The notes under the pieces were generated by a model. The model searched no databases and had not been told where the DNA came from. It worked only from the letters and a program-made list of their open reading frames with translations. Shown piece after piece: positions 27,475-35,975 of a stretch of 64,000 bases of DNA. A program made the position numbers and the translations under genes. The stretch's first letter is position 1, and the number at the start of each line of letters is the position of its first letter. The stretch lies in NCBI GenBank assembly GCA_003139615.1, contig PLJH01000032.1, forward strand, positions 130,722 through 194,721, in the 5' to 3' direction. This DNA comes from Alphaproteobacteria bacterium. GTDB taxonomy: Bacteria > Pseudomonadota > Alphaproteobacteria > Micropepsales > Micropepsaceae.

Positions 27475-27753
27475 TTAGCTTTGGTGCCGATTCTGCCGGC
27501 CGTGCCAGATTCGAACGATTTCAACCCTCGCACCCTTCGCCCGATAGACGATCACGTACGGCCAAACGACTGCCAGTTCGCGCGTGCCCCGTACTCTGCC
27601 CAATCGCCCCCGGCCGGGAAACATTTCAAGGCGGTCACATGCCGCAACAAGCTCCACAGCAAGTCTCGAAGCAGCGTGCGGGCTGTCCTGGCTGATATAT
27701 TCCCAGATATGGCGCAAATCGTTGCGCGCTTCCGGCGAAAAAACGACCGTCAT
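27475..27753 (-). CDS. parE: ParE/RelE family toxin
   Basis: 92 residues. Matches the ParE/RelE fold: FSPEARNDLRHIWEYISQDSPHAA at the N-terminus, RLEMFPGRGRLGRVRGTRELAV and VVWPYVIVYRAKGARVEIVRIWHGRQ at the C-terminus. ParE toxins poison gyrase, RelE toxins cleave mRNA; the RIWHGRQ ending is the ParE-like form. The ATG at 27753 overlaps the antitoxin stop (ATGA at 27750-27753), which decides it over the longer frame to 27786. Second gene of a two-gene toxin-antitoxin operon. Confidence 0.9.
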   Translation of the reverse strand: MTVVFSPEARNDLRHIWEYISQDSPHAASRLAVELVAACDRLEMFPGRGRLGRVRGTRELAVVWPYVIVYRAKGARVEIVRIWHGRQNRHQS

Positions 27754-27923
27754 TTGGGAGGCGGCAACTCGTCCTTTGTGCCCCATGAAAGAAGCCAGCG
27801 ACGAATTTTTTCATAGGGTATGTTCCGCCCGCGATCGAGCGATGACATACCTTCTTTGACCGCCCGCTCAAATTCGGCGTCTTCGTCTTGTTCGGGCGTC
27901 TTTACAATCGTGGGTCCGGCCAT
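27750..27923 (-). CDS. Antitoxin partner of the ParE-type toxin
   Basis: 57 residues, read directly from the minus strand: begins MAGPTIVKTPEQDEDAEF, ends RRWLLSWGTKDELPPPK. The SSLDRGRNIPYEKIRRWLLSWG stretch is the recognisable C-terminal part of short antitoxins paired with ParE/RelE toxins. Its last codon overlaps the toxin start by four bases. Such antitoxins bind and neutralise the toxin and usually repress the operon. An earlier upstream start is not seen. Confidence 0.85.
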   Translation of the reverse strand: MAGPTIVKTPEQDEDAEFERAVKEGMSSLDRGRNIPYEKIRRWLLSWGTKDELPPPK

Positions 27924-27974
27924 GGTTGGAATCTAACACATTTGAATCGAGACTGCACCCCGGGGAGCCGGATT

Positions 27975-28853
27975 CTACGTCTGGCGGGATTGGATCGCCT
28001 CGTGGCGCGCAATCACATGATGCGCCTGCTTCAGATGCGGCTGATCGAGCATTTTGCCGTCGAGCGACGCCACGCCTGCTCCGCTCGCAAACGCAGCCAC
28101 AACGCGGCGCGCATGTTCGACGTCCGCGGCCGACGGCGAGAACGCGGTATTAATCGGATCGACTTGATCGGGATGGATCGCGAGCATCCCTGTAAACCCT
28201 TCGCGTTGTGCGGCGCGAGCGTATTTCTCCAGACCGGTCGTATCGCGGAAATCGGCAAACAGCGTATCGATCGGTTCGACTCCGGCCGCCTTCGCCGCCA
28301 ACAAGCACATCGAACGCACCATCCGATAGGTGAACGCAAAGCGTCCGTCGTCATCGCGATTGGTGACAGCGCCCAGCGCCGCCGACAAATCTTCTGCGCC
28401 CCAGGTTATGGCGGCGAGCCTGGGCGGCGGATTGCGATAGTCGCCAAGCGTGAGCGCTGCCACCGGCGTCTCGCTCGCTACCGGCATCACGGCAATGCCG
28501 CGCGACGGCAGACCGTGTTTCATTTCCAGCACGGACAAGTCCCGGTCGAGCTCTCGCAGGACATCCGGGGTTTCCGGTTTCGGCACGACGAGGCCTGCGG
28601 GCGCCGCGGCAACAATCGCTTCGAGATCATTCTGACAATCTGCCGTGCCATAAGGATTGACGCGCACCCAGAGCGACGCGCCGCCCTTTTCCGACTGCAG
28701 ATACTCTCGTGCGAGTGCCCGCGCCGCAGGTCGTTTGTCCGCTGCAACCGCATCTTCGAGATCGAGGATCAGCGCGTCGGAGCGCGAAGATTTGGCCTTG
28801 GCAAGCTTGCGCTCGCTGTCGGCCGGAACGAACAGGAAGGAGCGCAGGATCAT
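27975..28853 (-). CDS. HpcH/HpaI aldolase/citrate lyase family protein (CitE-like)
   Basis: 292 residues. CitE-like TIM barrel: [16 protein letters not shown] at the start (substrate-CoA contact), [19 protein letters not shown] with the metal-binding Asp/Glu, [14 protein letters not shown] and [10 protein letters not shown]. Relatives are L-malyl-CoA lyases, (S)-malyl-CoA thioesterases and citramalyl-CoA lyases. The ATG at 28853 overlaps the MaoC stop by four bases (28850-28853), so the pair is coupled; a MaoC hydratase plus a CitE-like lyase fits a mesaconyl-/methylmalyl-CoA type pathway, an inference. Confidence 0.88.
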   Translation of the reverse strand: MILRSFLFVPADSERKLAKAKSSRSDALILDLEDAVAADKRPAARALAREYLQSEKGGASLWVRVNPYGTADCQNDLEAIVAAAPAGLVVPKPETPDVLRELDRDLSVLEMKHGLPSRGIAVMPVASETPVAALTLGDYRNPPPRLAAITWGAEDLSAALGAVTNRDDDGRFAFTYRMVRSMCLLAAKAAGVEPIDTLFADFRDTTGLEKYARAAQREGFTGMLAIHPDQVDPINTAFSPSAADVEHARRVVAAFASGAGVASLDGKMLDQPHLKQAHHVIARHEAIQSRQT

Positions 28854-29305
28854 TTCGGTTTCCGGATCATCAATGCCGAGCGCTTGCAGCTCGCCACGAG
28901 TTCGTTGCGCTGGTTGAACGCGCGGTGCACGAACACGACGATGCCGTTGTTCGGCCGCGACGACGATGCGCGAATTTCGAGCACTTCGCTTTCGATGTGC
29001 AACGTATCGCCATGGAAGACGGGCTTCGGGAACCGAACCTCGTCCCATCCGAGATTGGCGACCGTCGTGCCCAAGGTCGTCTCGCCCACGGAGATGCCGA
29101 CCATCAACCCCAGCGTAAAGCAACTGTTGACGACACGCTGGCCGAATTCGGTTTCCGTCCGGCAATATTCCTCGTCGAGGTGCAGGGCGGCGGGGTTATG
29201 GGTGAGCGCCGAAAAGAACACATTGTCTGCCTCCGTTACCGTGCGCCGGATCGGATGGGAGAATTTCCGGCCGACCTCGAATTCCTCGAAATAAAGACCT
29301 GGCAT
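28850..29305 (-). CDS. MaoC family enoyl/mesaconyl-CoA hydratase-like protein
   Basis: 151 residues, single hot-dog domain. Begins [15 protein letters not shown]; the hydratase motif is seen in [25 protein letters not shown] (D and H of the R-hydratase pair) followed by [15 protein letters not shown] and [15 protein letters not shown]. Members hydrate (R)-enoyl-CoA or mesaconyl-CoA esters. Directly coupled to the CitE-like gene downstream (ATGA overlap). ATG 29305 gives the family's normal length. Confidence 0.88.
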   Translation of the reverse strand: MPGLYFEEFEVGRKFSHPIRRTVTEADNVFFSALTHNPAALHLDEEYCRTETEFGQRVVNSCFTLGLMVGISVGETTLGTTVANLGWDEVRFPKPVFHGDTLHIESEVLEIRASSSRPNNGIVVFVHRAFNQRNELVASCKRSALMIRKPK

Positions 29306-29541
29306 TGGCGAATCCTTTTGAACGCGTCCATCATAGCGCAGAGACCCACGCTTTGGGCGTGGTCGCAAAGACCTTTCGGAACATCGCCAAGAAGGCGCAG
29401 GTCCCCCATTAAGTGCCATGATATGACAGATTGCGCGACTTGCGGCTGCGACGCCACCGTGCAGAATTGCGCTTGCCGACAGCGAACGGCTTCGGCCCGC
29501 GGTCCCCGATTCCGCCGCCCGCATATCTGGTGAATTGAATC

Positions 29542-29928
29542 GTGATGATCGAACTCGACCATATCATTCTTGCCGTCAACGATCGAGCCGGGAGCATCGC
29601 GTTCTACACGCGCATTCTCGGCCTCGCCCATGACGGCAACCGCGAGCCATTTTCGATGCTCCGTGTTACCCCGAATTTCGTCATTCAGATTGCGGCCTGG
29701 GGCACCCAAGGCGGCGAGCATCTGGCCTTCGCGATGTCGAAGCGCGAATTCGACGAGGTGTTCGAACGCGTCATCGTGGCAGGCATCCCTTACGGCGACC
29801 GGTTCGATGCCGTCGGGAATATGAAGGGGCCGGGCGATGAAGCGGCGTCGCGCGGAATGGGTAAAGCGATCTACTTCTTCGATCCGGACAAACATCTGGT
29901 CGAGATCAGACATTACGAAACAACCTGA
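29542..29928 (+). CDS. VOC (glyoxalase/bleomycin-resistance) superfamily protein 1
   Basis: 128 residues, two beta-alpha-beta-beta-beta modules. [24 protein letters not shown] at the N-terminus supplies the first metal-ligand His (H7), GGEHLAFAM the second and [16 protein letters not shown] the ending. Reaction unknown; lactoylglutathione-lyase-like and dioxygenase-like proteins share this fold. A GTG at 29542 or the ATG at 29545 may be used. Seventeen bases upstream of a second VOC gene. Confidence 0.85.
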   Translation: MMIELDHIILAVNDRAGSIAFYTRILGLAHDGNREPFSMLRVTPNFVIQIAAWGTQGGEHLAFAMSKREFDEVFERVIVAGIPYGDRFDAVGNMKGPGDEAASRGMGKAIYFFDPDKHLVEIRHYETT

Positions 29929-29944
29929 CGAAGGAAGGTTGGCT

Positions 29945-30349
29945 ATGACTTCGCTCACCTCACGCAATTTCACCGCGTTCCTCGGCGCTCGCGACCGGGA
30001 CAAGACGCGGGCCTTTTATCGCGATGTGCTTGGTTTCGAGCTCATCGGCGACGATCATTTTGCGCTGATTTTCAAGCTTCATAACGGCGTGTTGCGCATC
30101 TCGCCAATGCCCAACTATACGCCGCAACCGTTTACTGCGCTGGGCTGGGAAGTGCCCGACATCGTGGCTGCCGTGAAAGAACTGAACGCAGCCGGCATCA
30201 CGTTCGAGCGTTTCGACGGTATGGGCCAGGACGAACTGGGCATCTGGAAAGCACCGGGAGGGCCCGGCGTCGCCGAGGTTCACGCGGCCGCGCGCGTCGC
30301 ATGGTTCAAGGATCCGGACGGCAATGTCCTTAGCGTGACTCAACTTTAG
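29945..30349 (+). CDS. VOC (glyoxalase/bleomycin-resistance) superfamily protein 2
   Basis: 134 residues. Starts at the ATG at 29945 behind GAAGGAAGG. NFTAFLGARDRDKTRAFYRDVLGFELIGDDHFALIF and VAWFKDPDGNVLSVTQL mark the fold. The first ligand position holds Phe (TAFLG) instead of His, so the metal site may differ from protein 1. In tandem with VOC 1, probably co-transcribed. The stop overlaps the stop of the opposite PAS gene by four bases (30346-30349). Confidence 0.85.
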   Translation: MTSLTSRNFTAFLGARDRDKTRAFYRDVLGFELIGDDHFALIFKLHNGVLRISPMPNYTPQPFTALGWEVPDIVAAVKELNAAGITFERFDGMGQDELGIWKAPGGPGVAEVHAAARVAWFKDPDGNVLSVTQL

Positions 30350-30867
30350 GACGACAGAGGAAACCATTCCTCCCGCTCGCCGCCGCGCGCAAGTTCTCCA
30401 GGCGGCTCGCCCGTTGCCATGTAGTATTTTGTCGCGCCGACAATTCCGTCGCCGTGCTCGCCGTCTTCCGCCAGCGGCAGGATGATGCGCTCGCCTGTGC
30501 CGTGACGGTTCAAATGCGCGAAGACGAGCCCCTTGCCGTGAAAAAATGCTGGTTCGGCGAGGACACGCTTATGTCGTGTTAATGCGCGCTGATATTCATG
30601 TGCCGGAAACAGCTTTTCCATCGCCGTGCCGCGAAAGCTTTCGTCGAACATCGCTTCGATTTTGTCGCCGGCCAGCCTTCCGGTGAACGCATTGCTCGCC
30701 GCATCGAACTTGTAGGACCAGACGATCGGGAGCTGCGCGGAAATCGCCGAGGGGCGTATATCGCGCCATGCCGGCATCCGCCGCGATCCGCAGGCCGCGC
30801 GCCAGTGCCGCGCCACCTGCAACAGATCGGGCGACACGATCGTGCCTTCAAATGCTTCAAAACTCAT
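30346..30867 (-). CDS. PAS domain protein (PAS_5 family)
   Basis: 173 residues. RHWRAACGSRRMPAWRDIRPSAISAQLPIVW, RLAGDKIEAMFDESFRGTAMEKLFP and RIILPLAEDG match the alphaproteobacterial PAS_5 family, stand-alone PAS proteins of unknown signal. No output domain is attached, so it may act by binding a partner. The ATG at 30867 gives the family start; the longer frame to 31074 is not convincing. Downstream of the GNAT and acyl-CoA dehydrogenase genes on the same strand. Confidence 0.8.
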   Translation of the reverse strand: MSFEAFEGTIVSPDLLQVARHWRAACGSRRMPAWRDIRPSAISAQLPIVWSYKFDAASNAFTGRLAGDKIEAMFDESFRGTAMEKLFPAHEYQRALTRHKRVLAEPAFFHGKGLVFAHLNRHGTGERIILPLAEDGEHGDGIVGATKYYMATGEPPGELARGGEREEWFPLSS

Positions 30868-30917
30868 ACCGGGCACCGGCGAATCGCAAGGCGAGTGTAG
30901 CCGAACGTGCGCGCGAT

Positions 30918-31442
30918 TCACAAAATACGATCGAAAAACACCCGCGGTCGGCCCAGCGAAGGCCCGCGGAGAAACTCCTTGAACCCGCATTTCTGCGCCA
31001 CGCGCATCGAGGCAAAATTCTCCGGCGCGGTAATGGCGATCACGCGCACCGGTCCGAAATGCGTTCCGCCCCACTCAAGTGCTGCCTGGAGCGCCTCGGT
31101 CGCATAGCCTTTACCGGATGCGGAAGGAGCCAGCATCCAGCCGATTTCGAGCAAATCCCTGAGCGCGTCGCCGCGATCCCGTTTGCTGTTGTTGAACCCA
31201 ATGCCGCCGACGAAACGGCCGCCGGCTTTCTCATCGATCGCCCACGAACCATAGCCCAGCATCTGCCAGTGACCGGCCGTGCGCAAAAGGCTCGTCCAGG
31301 ACTCTGCTTCCGATTTCGGCGAACCGTCGCCGATATGGCGCGTGACCTCCGGATCAGCCCACATCGTGGCATAGGCTGCGAAATCTTCGAGCACGTAACT
31401 ACGCAATCTGAGGCGCTGAGTTTCGAGGACCGGAATTTCCAC
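30918..31442 (-). CDS. GNAT family N-acetyltransferase (RimJ/RimL-like)
   Basis: 174 residues from a GTG at 31442 with GAGAGAA upstream. IPVLETQRLRLRSYVLEDFAAYATMW is the RimJ/RimL-type start; GWMLAPSASGKGYATEALQAAL carries the acetyl-CoA pyrophosphate loop; ITAPENFASMRVAQKCGF is motif B. Likely acetylates an amino group of a protein N-terminus or small molecule. Ten bases downstream of the acyl-CoA dehydrogenase stop, so co-transcribed with it. Confidence 0.86.
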   Translation of the reverse strand: MEIPVLETQRLRLRSYVLEDFAAYATMWADPEVTRHIGDGSPKSEAESWTSLLRTAGHWQMLGYGSWAIDEKAGGRFVGGIGFNNSKRDRGDALRDLLEIGWMLAPSASGKGYATEALQAALEWGGTHFGPVRVIAITAPENFASMRVAQKCGFKEFLRGPSLGRPRVFFDRIL

Positions 31443-31452
31443 TGTAATTCTC

Positions 31453-32619
31453 TCAATACGACTTCGGCAGGTCGAGCACGTTCTCGGCGATGAAAGACAA
31501 GATAAGTTGCTCCGATACCGGCGCAATGCGCGTGACGACGGACTCGCGGAACAGGCGCTCCACCTGATATTCTCGCGCATAACCCATGCCGCCATGCGTC
31601 ATCACTGCCCGCGTCGCGGCATCGAAGGCGGCCCGTGCACCCAAAAATTTCGCAGCATTCGCTTCCGCGCCACAAGGCTGCTTGTTGTCGTAAAGCCACG
31701 CCGCGCGCAGGCACATCCAATAGGCGCTTTCGAGCGCAGCCCAGCTTTCGGCGAGCGGATGCTGGATGCCCTGGTTCTGGCCTATGGGTCGGCCGAACAC
31801 ATTGCGGTCGCGCGCATAGGCGCTGGCACGCCGGAGCGCATCGCGTCCGAGCCCGACTGCTTCGATGCCGACGAGAATGCGCTCGGGGTTCAGGCTGTCG
31901 AGCAGATAGCGGAAGCCGCGCCCCTCTTCGCCCACGCGATCTTCATCCGGCACGAACAGATCGTCGATGAACACCGTGTTCGAATCGACGGCGTTTCGTC
32001 CCATCTTCGCGATGCGACGCACTTCGACCTTGGTGCGGTCGAGATCGGTGTAGAAAAGCGTCATACCGTCGGTCGGCCGCTTGCACTCGGCCTTCGGCAC
32101 GGTGCGGGCAAGGATCAGGATCTTGTCGGCTTCCTGCGCCGTCGTCGTCCAGATCTTTCGGCCTTTGACGATGTAGCCGTCATTGGTTCGCCGCGCGAAA
32201 GTTTCGATGCTGGTCGTGTCGAGACCGGCATTGGGTTCGGTGACGCCGAAGCAGGCCTTCTGCTCGCCTTTGATCAACGGCGTGAGCCAGCGGGCTTTCT
32301 GCTCGGCCGTGCCATGCACGACAATCGCGTGCGGCCCAAACAGATTGATGTGGATTGTGGACGCGGCCGAGAACCCTCCGCCGCCGCTCGTGACCGCATG
32401 CATCATGATGGCCGCTTCGGTGACGCCGAGCCCCGCGCCGCCCAGTTCCTCGGGCATGGTGATGCCGAGCCAACCGGCCTCCGCCATCGCCTTGTGAAAC
32501 TCGTCGGGAAAGCGGGGCGTCTGGTCGCATTCCGTCCAATAGTCGTCGCCGAACCGGGCGCAAATCTTCGACACGCTGTCGTGGATGGCGCGCTGATCTT
32601 CGGAAAGGGAGATGTCCAA
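31453..32619 (-). CDS. Acyl-CoA dehydrogenase
   Basis: 388 residues from a TTG at 32619 that stands five bases after GAGGA; an in-frame ATG at 32652 without a good ribosome site is the alternative. Acyl-CoA dehydrogenase signature CFGVTEPNAGLDTTSIETFA, FAD/ETF regions, GRPIGQNQGIQHPLAESWA and C-terminal THGGMGYAREYQVERLFRE (catalytic base region) are complete. It oxidises acyl-CoA esters to enoyl-CoA, passing electrons to ETF. Substrate chain length not predictable. Followed by GNAT and PAS genes. Confidence 0.92.
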   Translation of the reverse strand: MDISLSEDQRAIHDSVSKICARFGDDYWTECDQTPRFPDEFHKAMAEAGWLGITMPEELGGAGLGVTEAAIMMHAVTSGGGGFSAASTIHINLFGPHAIVVHGTAEQKARWLTPLIKGEQKACFGVTEPNAGLDTTSIETFARRTNDGYIVKGRKIWTTTAQEADKILILARTVPKAECKRPTDGMTLFYTDLDRTKVEVRRIAKMGRNAVDSNTVFIDDLFVPDEDRVGEEGRGFRYLLDSLNPERILVGIEAVGLGRDALRRASAYARDRNVFGRPIGQNQGIQHPLAESWAALESAYWMCLRAAWLYDNKQPCGAEANAAKFLGARAAFDAATRAVMTHGGMGYAREYQVERLFRESVVTRIAPVSEQLILSFIAENVLDLPKSY

Positions 32620-32810
32620 GGAAGTCCTCGAATTAATCGTAGAACGCAGTGACATTCTGACGTCCGAGCGATTCAGCCACGATTGCGCCGCGCATTCAAA
32701 TGCCAATTTGCGATCACATAGGACGAGAATCCCGGCTGACGCTCGGTTATTGTCGTGCAGGATCGATCAATTTATCATCGAATCCGTTTCGTCGGGGCGC
32801 GAAGGCAACA

Positions 32811-33874
32811 ATGATCGGCAAAATTACTATCGCAGGAATTGCGCTTTCGTTGAGTTTGGGGGCGCCGTCGCTTGCCGATGACTGCGCGCTGAAGCGATTT
32901 GCATCCCTGGATATGATTGCCGGCCCCGACGGTTCAATCGCGATCCCCGTCTAATCCAGGGTGCAAGTTACCGATTTAGGCTCAACGCGTTCGGCCCCGG
33001 TCAAATCGGCTCCAATCTGGCGGATCAACTAAAGCTGGAGCGCGAGCCGGTTCCTGACAAATTGCCGATGTTCGTGGACGGTCACCAGATAAAAAACATG
33101 GTCTCGATTCCCGCGCTCTCTTTGGGAGGCGAAGGAGGTCGCCTCGATCTGCCTCAAGCCAAGGTCCCGGAGGATCCAAGCCCGCAATCGAACGCAACCG
33201 AACCCGAAGGCACGCTCGGGCACGAATATCTTCGCTACTTCGACCTCGATCTCGATTTCGGCAACGGCAAGCTCAATTTGTTTTCGCCCGAACATTGTGC
33301 GGGAAAGGTGGTCTATTGGGCGAAGGAATATACAGACGTCCCAATCGATTTTCTGCTTTCACTTCAATCGATTACCGCAAAGGGCAGGAGCCCCGACCCC
33401 GGCGCATTTTCGAAAACGATGCCGACGCCGTCGGGCAAGAAGATTCAGTTTTCGACATTGCCGGATTCGTTTGACGGGAGTCTGAACGGAAACGTGGTGC
33501 CCGCGTCCATCAACACGGAAATCGCGCATTCGCGTATGTCCATGGATATGGCACAAGCATTGTTCGATCTGGCCCCGAATTCACCGGGCATCGAGACAAT
33601 CGCAGGGACTGGGGAAGATCGTGGAGTCCACTACCGCTATCGGTTCGCGTCGCTCAAAATCGGGAACATCGAGGTCAAGAACCCGGACATAGAATTGTGG
33701 CCCACGGACCCGGCCGCCGAAGAAAAACTCGCCGCGGGACTTCCTCCTCAGCTGCTGGACAGGCTTCCCAAACCGCCCGCGCTCGAACTCGGAACGGACA
33801 TCCTGCGTCAGCTCCATATTTACTTCGCGGCCAATGAGGGGAAGTTCTACGTGACGGCCGCGGACGCGCATTAG
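32811..33874 (+). pseudogene. Decayed retropepsin-like aspartyl protease gene (frameshift)
   Basis: A first frame from ATG 32811 encodes a signal peptide (ends ...APSLAD) and reads into ...GSIAIPV, then hits TAA at 32952-32954. The continuation of the same protein lies in another frame: IQGASYRFRLNAFGPGQIGS... through ALELGTDILRQLHIYF to the stop at 33874. One lost base near 32950 explains the break. In the family the stretch after the third strand is a catalytic DTGG-type motif; here it reads LNAFG, so the active-site Asp is also gone. The C-terminal LGTDILRQLHIYFAANEGKFYVTAA block is the recognisable family end. Either a dead gene or a non-catalytic relic plus a sequencing slip. Confidence 0.72.
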
Positions 33875-34130
33875 TTTTGAATGGCACGCCGCAGCCTGGA
33901 CCGCGTTTTGACTCCTTTGTTCGATTTATGTAATAATTTCAACCGCTTAACTGTGAAGAACCTTGGGACGCTTTCACCTCATGCATGCCGAATCGCCAAT
34001 TGCGCAATAATTTCAGCGGGCTAATATCGATTTAAGGGGAAATACAGGGGCTCGCAGGTTGTAAGTCCCGCCCGCGTTCGAGTGCGGCGTCGCCACATGG
34101 CGCAAGCCGCCGTGGAGATGCATCAGGAAA

Positions 34131-35975
34131 ATGAGTTCCGCTTTGGCTGAGGAGCCTGGCCTGAAGGGGCCCGCGCATCCGACCGGTATGAAGCCGACAG
34201 ACGTCAGCAACCCGGACTACTTTCACAAGGTTGTCGATTGCCAGTGGGCGTGCCCCGCGCACACCCCCGTGCCCGAATATATCCGCCTGATCGCGGCGGG
34301 CCGGTACAGCGACGCCTATATGATCAACTGGGAGTCGAATGTGTTTCCGGGGGTGCTCGGACGCACCTGCGACCGCCCCTGCGAGCCTGCCTGCCGGCGC
34401 GGGCGCGTGGAGGCAGAGCCCGTCGCGATCTGCCGGCTCAAGCGCGTGGCGGCCGACAACAAGGACGACATTCGCGACCGGCTGCCCGTGGCGTCTCATC
34501 ACAAGAACGGCAAGCGCATCGCCTTGATCGGTGCTGGGCCCGCCTCGCTTACAGTTGCGCGCGATCTCCTGCCGCTTGGCTACACGGTCGTGATCTACGA
34601 TCAGGACAAGCTGGCGGGCGGCATGATGCGAACGCAGATCCCGAAATTCCGTCTGCCCGAAACGGTGCTCGACGAGGAGTGCAACTATATCCTCGATCTC
34701 CAGCCGGAATTGAAGTTCGGTCAACGCATCGACAGCATGAAGGCGCTTGCGGGCGAAAATTACGACGCGATCTTCGTCGGCTGCGGTGCGCCGCGCGGGC
34801 GCGATCTCGAAATTCCAGGCCGCATGGAAGCCGTCGCAAATATCCATATCGGCATCGACTGGTTGTCGAGCGTTTCGTTCGGCCATATCGAGAAGATCGG
34901 CAAGCGCGTCATCGTGCTGGGCGGCGGCAATACCGCGATGGATTGCTGCCGCACGTCGCGGCGCCTCGGCGGCGAGAAAGTCGACGTCGTCGTGCGCTCG
35001 GGCTTCGAGGAAATGAAGGCCTCGCCCTGGGAAAAGGACGATGCGATGGGCGAAGGCATTCCGATTCACAATAATCTCGTGCCCAAGGAATTCAAGCACG
35101 ACGGCGGCAAGCTCAAGGGTGTGGTGTTCGAGAAGGTGAAAGCGCAGCGCGACGCCAAGGGCCGGCGCGAGCTTGTGCCCACCGGCGAGCCGGACGTGCT
35201 GATGGAATGCGACGACGTCCTTGTCGCCGTGGGGCAGGAAAACGCCTTCCCATGGATCGAGCGCGATGTCGGCATCGAATTCGACCGCTGGGACATGCCG
35301 AAAGTCGACACCGTTACGATGCAATCGACCAACCCGAAGATTTTCTTCGGCGGCGATTCCGCGTTCGGACCCAAGAACATCATCTGGGCCGTCGCCCATG
35401 GGCACGAAGCCGCGATCTCGATCGATCTTCTGTGCAGCGGCAAGGACGTGAAAGCCGATCGGCCGCCCCCGCTCGTCAATCTGATGAGCCAGAAGATGGG
35501 CATTCATGAATGGAGCTATGACAACGATATCTCCAACGACCTTCGCTACAAGGTGCCGCATACGCCGAAGGAAATTGCGCTGAAGAACGTGAAGATCGAA
35601 GTGGAGCTCGGTTTCGATCCGAAGGCGGGCTTCCTCGAAGCCCAGCGCTGCCTCAATTGCGACATCGAAACCGTCTTCGAAACCAAGCTCTGCATCGAAT
35701 GCGACGCCTGCGTCGACATCTGCCCCATGGATTGCATCACCTTCACGGAGAACGGCGACGAAGAGGATTTGCGCACGCGCCTCACCGCGCCTGCGCCCAA
35801 TCCCACGCAGGACCTTTATCTTTCGGAGATCCTGAAGACGGGTCGCGTGATGGTGAAGGACGAGGATATGTGCCTGCATTGCGGGCTCTGCGCCGAGCGT
35901 TGCCCCACGGGCGCGTGGGACATGAAAAAATTCTATCTCGAACCCGCACAGGCCGAGTCATGCCGGAGCCTATAG
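34131..35975 (+). CDS. GltD-like NAD(P)-linked flavoprotein with built-in ferredoxin domain
   Basis: 614 residues. N-terminal Fe-S domain with C37, C41, C80, C84, C88 (CQWACPAHTPVPEYI, CDRPCEPACRRG); FAD fold IALIGAGPASL (130-140); NAD(P) fold VIVLGGGNTAMDCC; then GDSAFGPKNIIWAVAHGHEAA. The C-terminus adds a two-cluster ferredoxin: CIECDACVDICPMDC and CLHCGLCAERCPTG. The glutamate-synthase small-subunit family moves electrons between NAD(P)H and Fe-S partners. It overlaps the next gene by 16 bases and heads the korA-korB operon, so it probably links that enzyme to NAD(P). Confidence 0.9.
   Translation: MSSALAEEPGLKGPAHPTGMKPTDVSNPDYFHKVVDCQWACPAHTPVPEYIRLIAAGRYSDAYMINWESNVFPGVLGRTCDRPCEPACRRGRVEAEPVAICRLKRVAADNKDDIRDRLPVASHHKNGKRIALIGAGPASLTVARDLLPLGYTVVIYDQDKLAGGMMRTQIPKFRLPETVLDEECNYILDLQPELKFGQRIDSMKALAGENYDAIFVGCGAPRGRDLEIPGRMEAVANIHIGIDWLSSVSFGHIEKIGKRVIVLGGGNTAMDCCRTSRRLGGEKVDVVVRSGFEEMKASPWEKDDAMGEGIPIHNNLVPKEFKHDGGKLKGVVFEKVKAQRDAKGRRELVPTGEPDVLMECDDVLVAVGQENAFPWIERDVGIEFDRWDMPKVDTVTMQSTNPKIFFGGDSAFGPKNIIWAVAHGHEAAISIDLLCSGKDVKADRPPPLVNLMSQKMGIHEWSYDNDISNDLRYKVPHTPKEIALKNVKIEVELGFDPKAGFLEAQRCLNCDIETVFETKLCIECDACVDICPMDCITFTENGDEEDLRTRLTAPAPNPTQDLYLSEILKTGRVMVKDEDMCLHCGLCAERCPTGAWDMKKFYLEPAQAESCRSL

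Noticed and set aside
33875..34130. RNA gene or leader upstream of the GltD-like gene
   Set aside because: The stretch is AT-richer and probably holds the operon promoter, but no paired structure or known motif could be defended.
34032..35879. 615-codon open frame antisense to the GltD-like gene
   Set aside because: Shadow frame of high-GC coding DNA; composition rich in Arg/His/Asp with no domain, while the plus strand has clear motifs.
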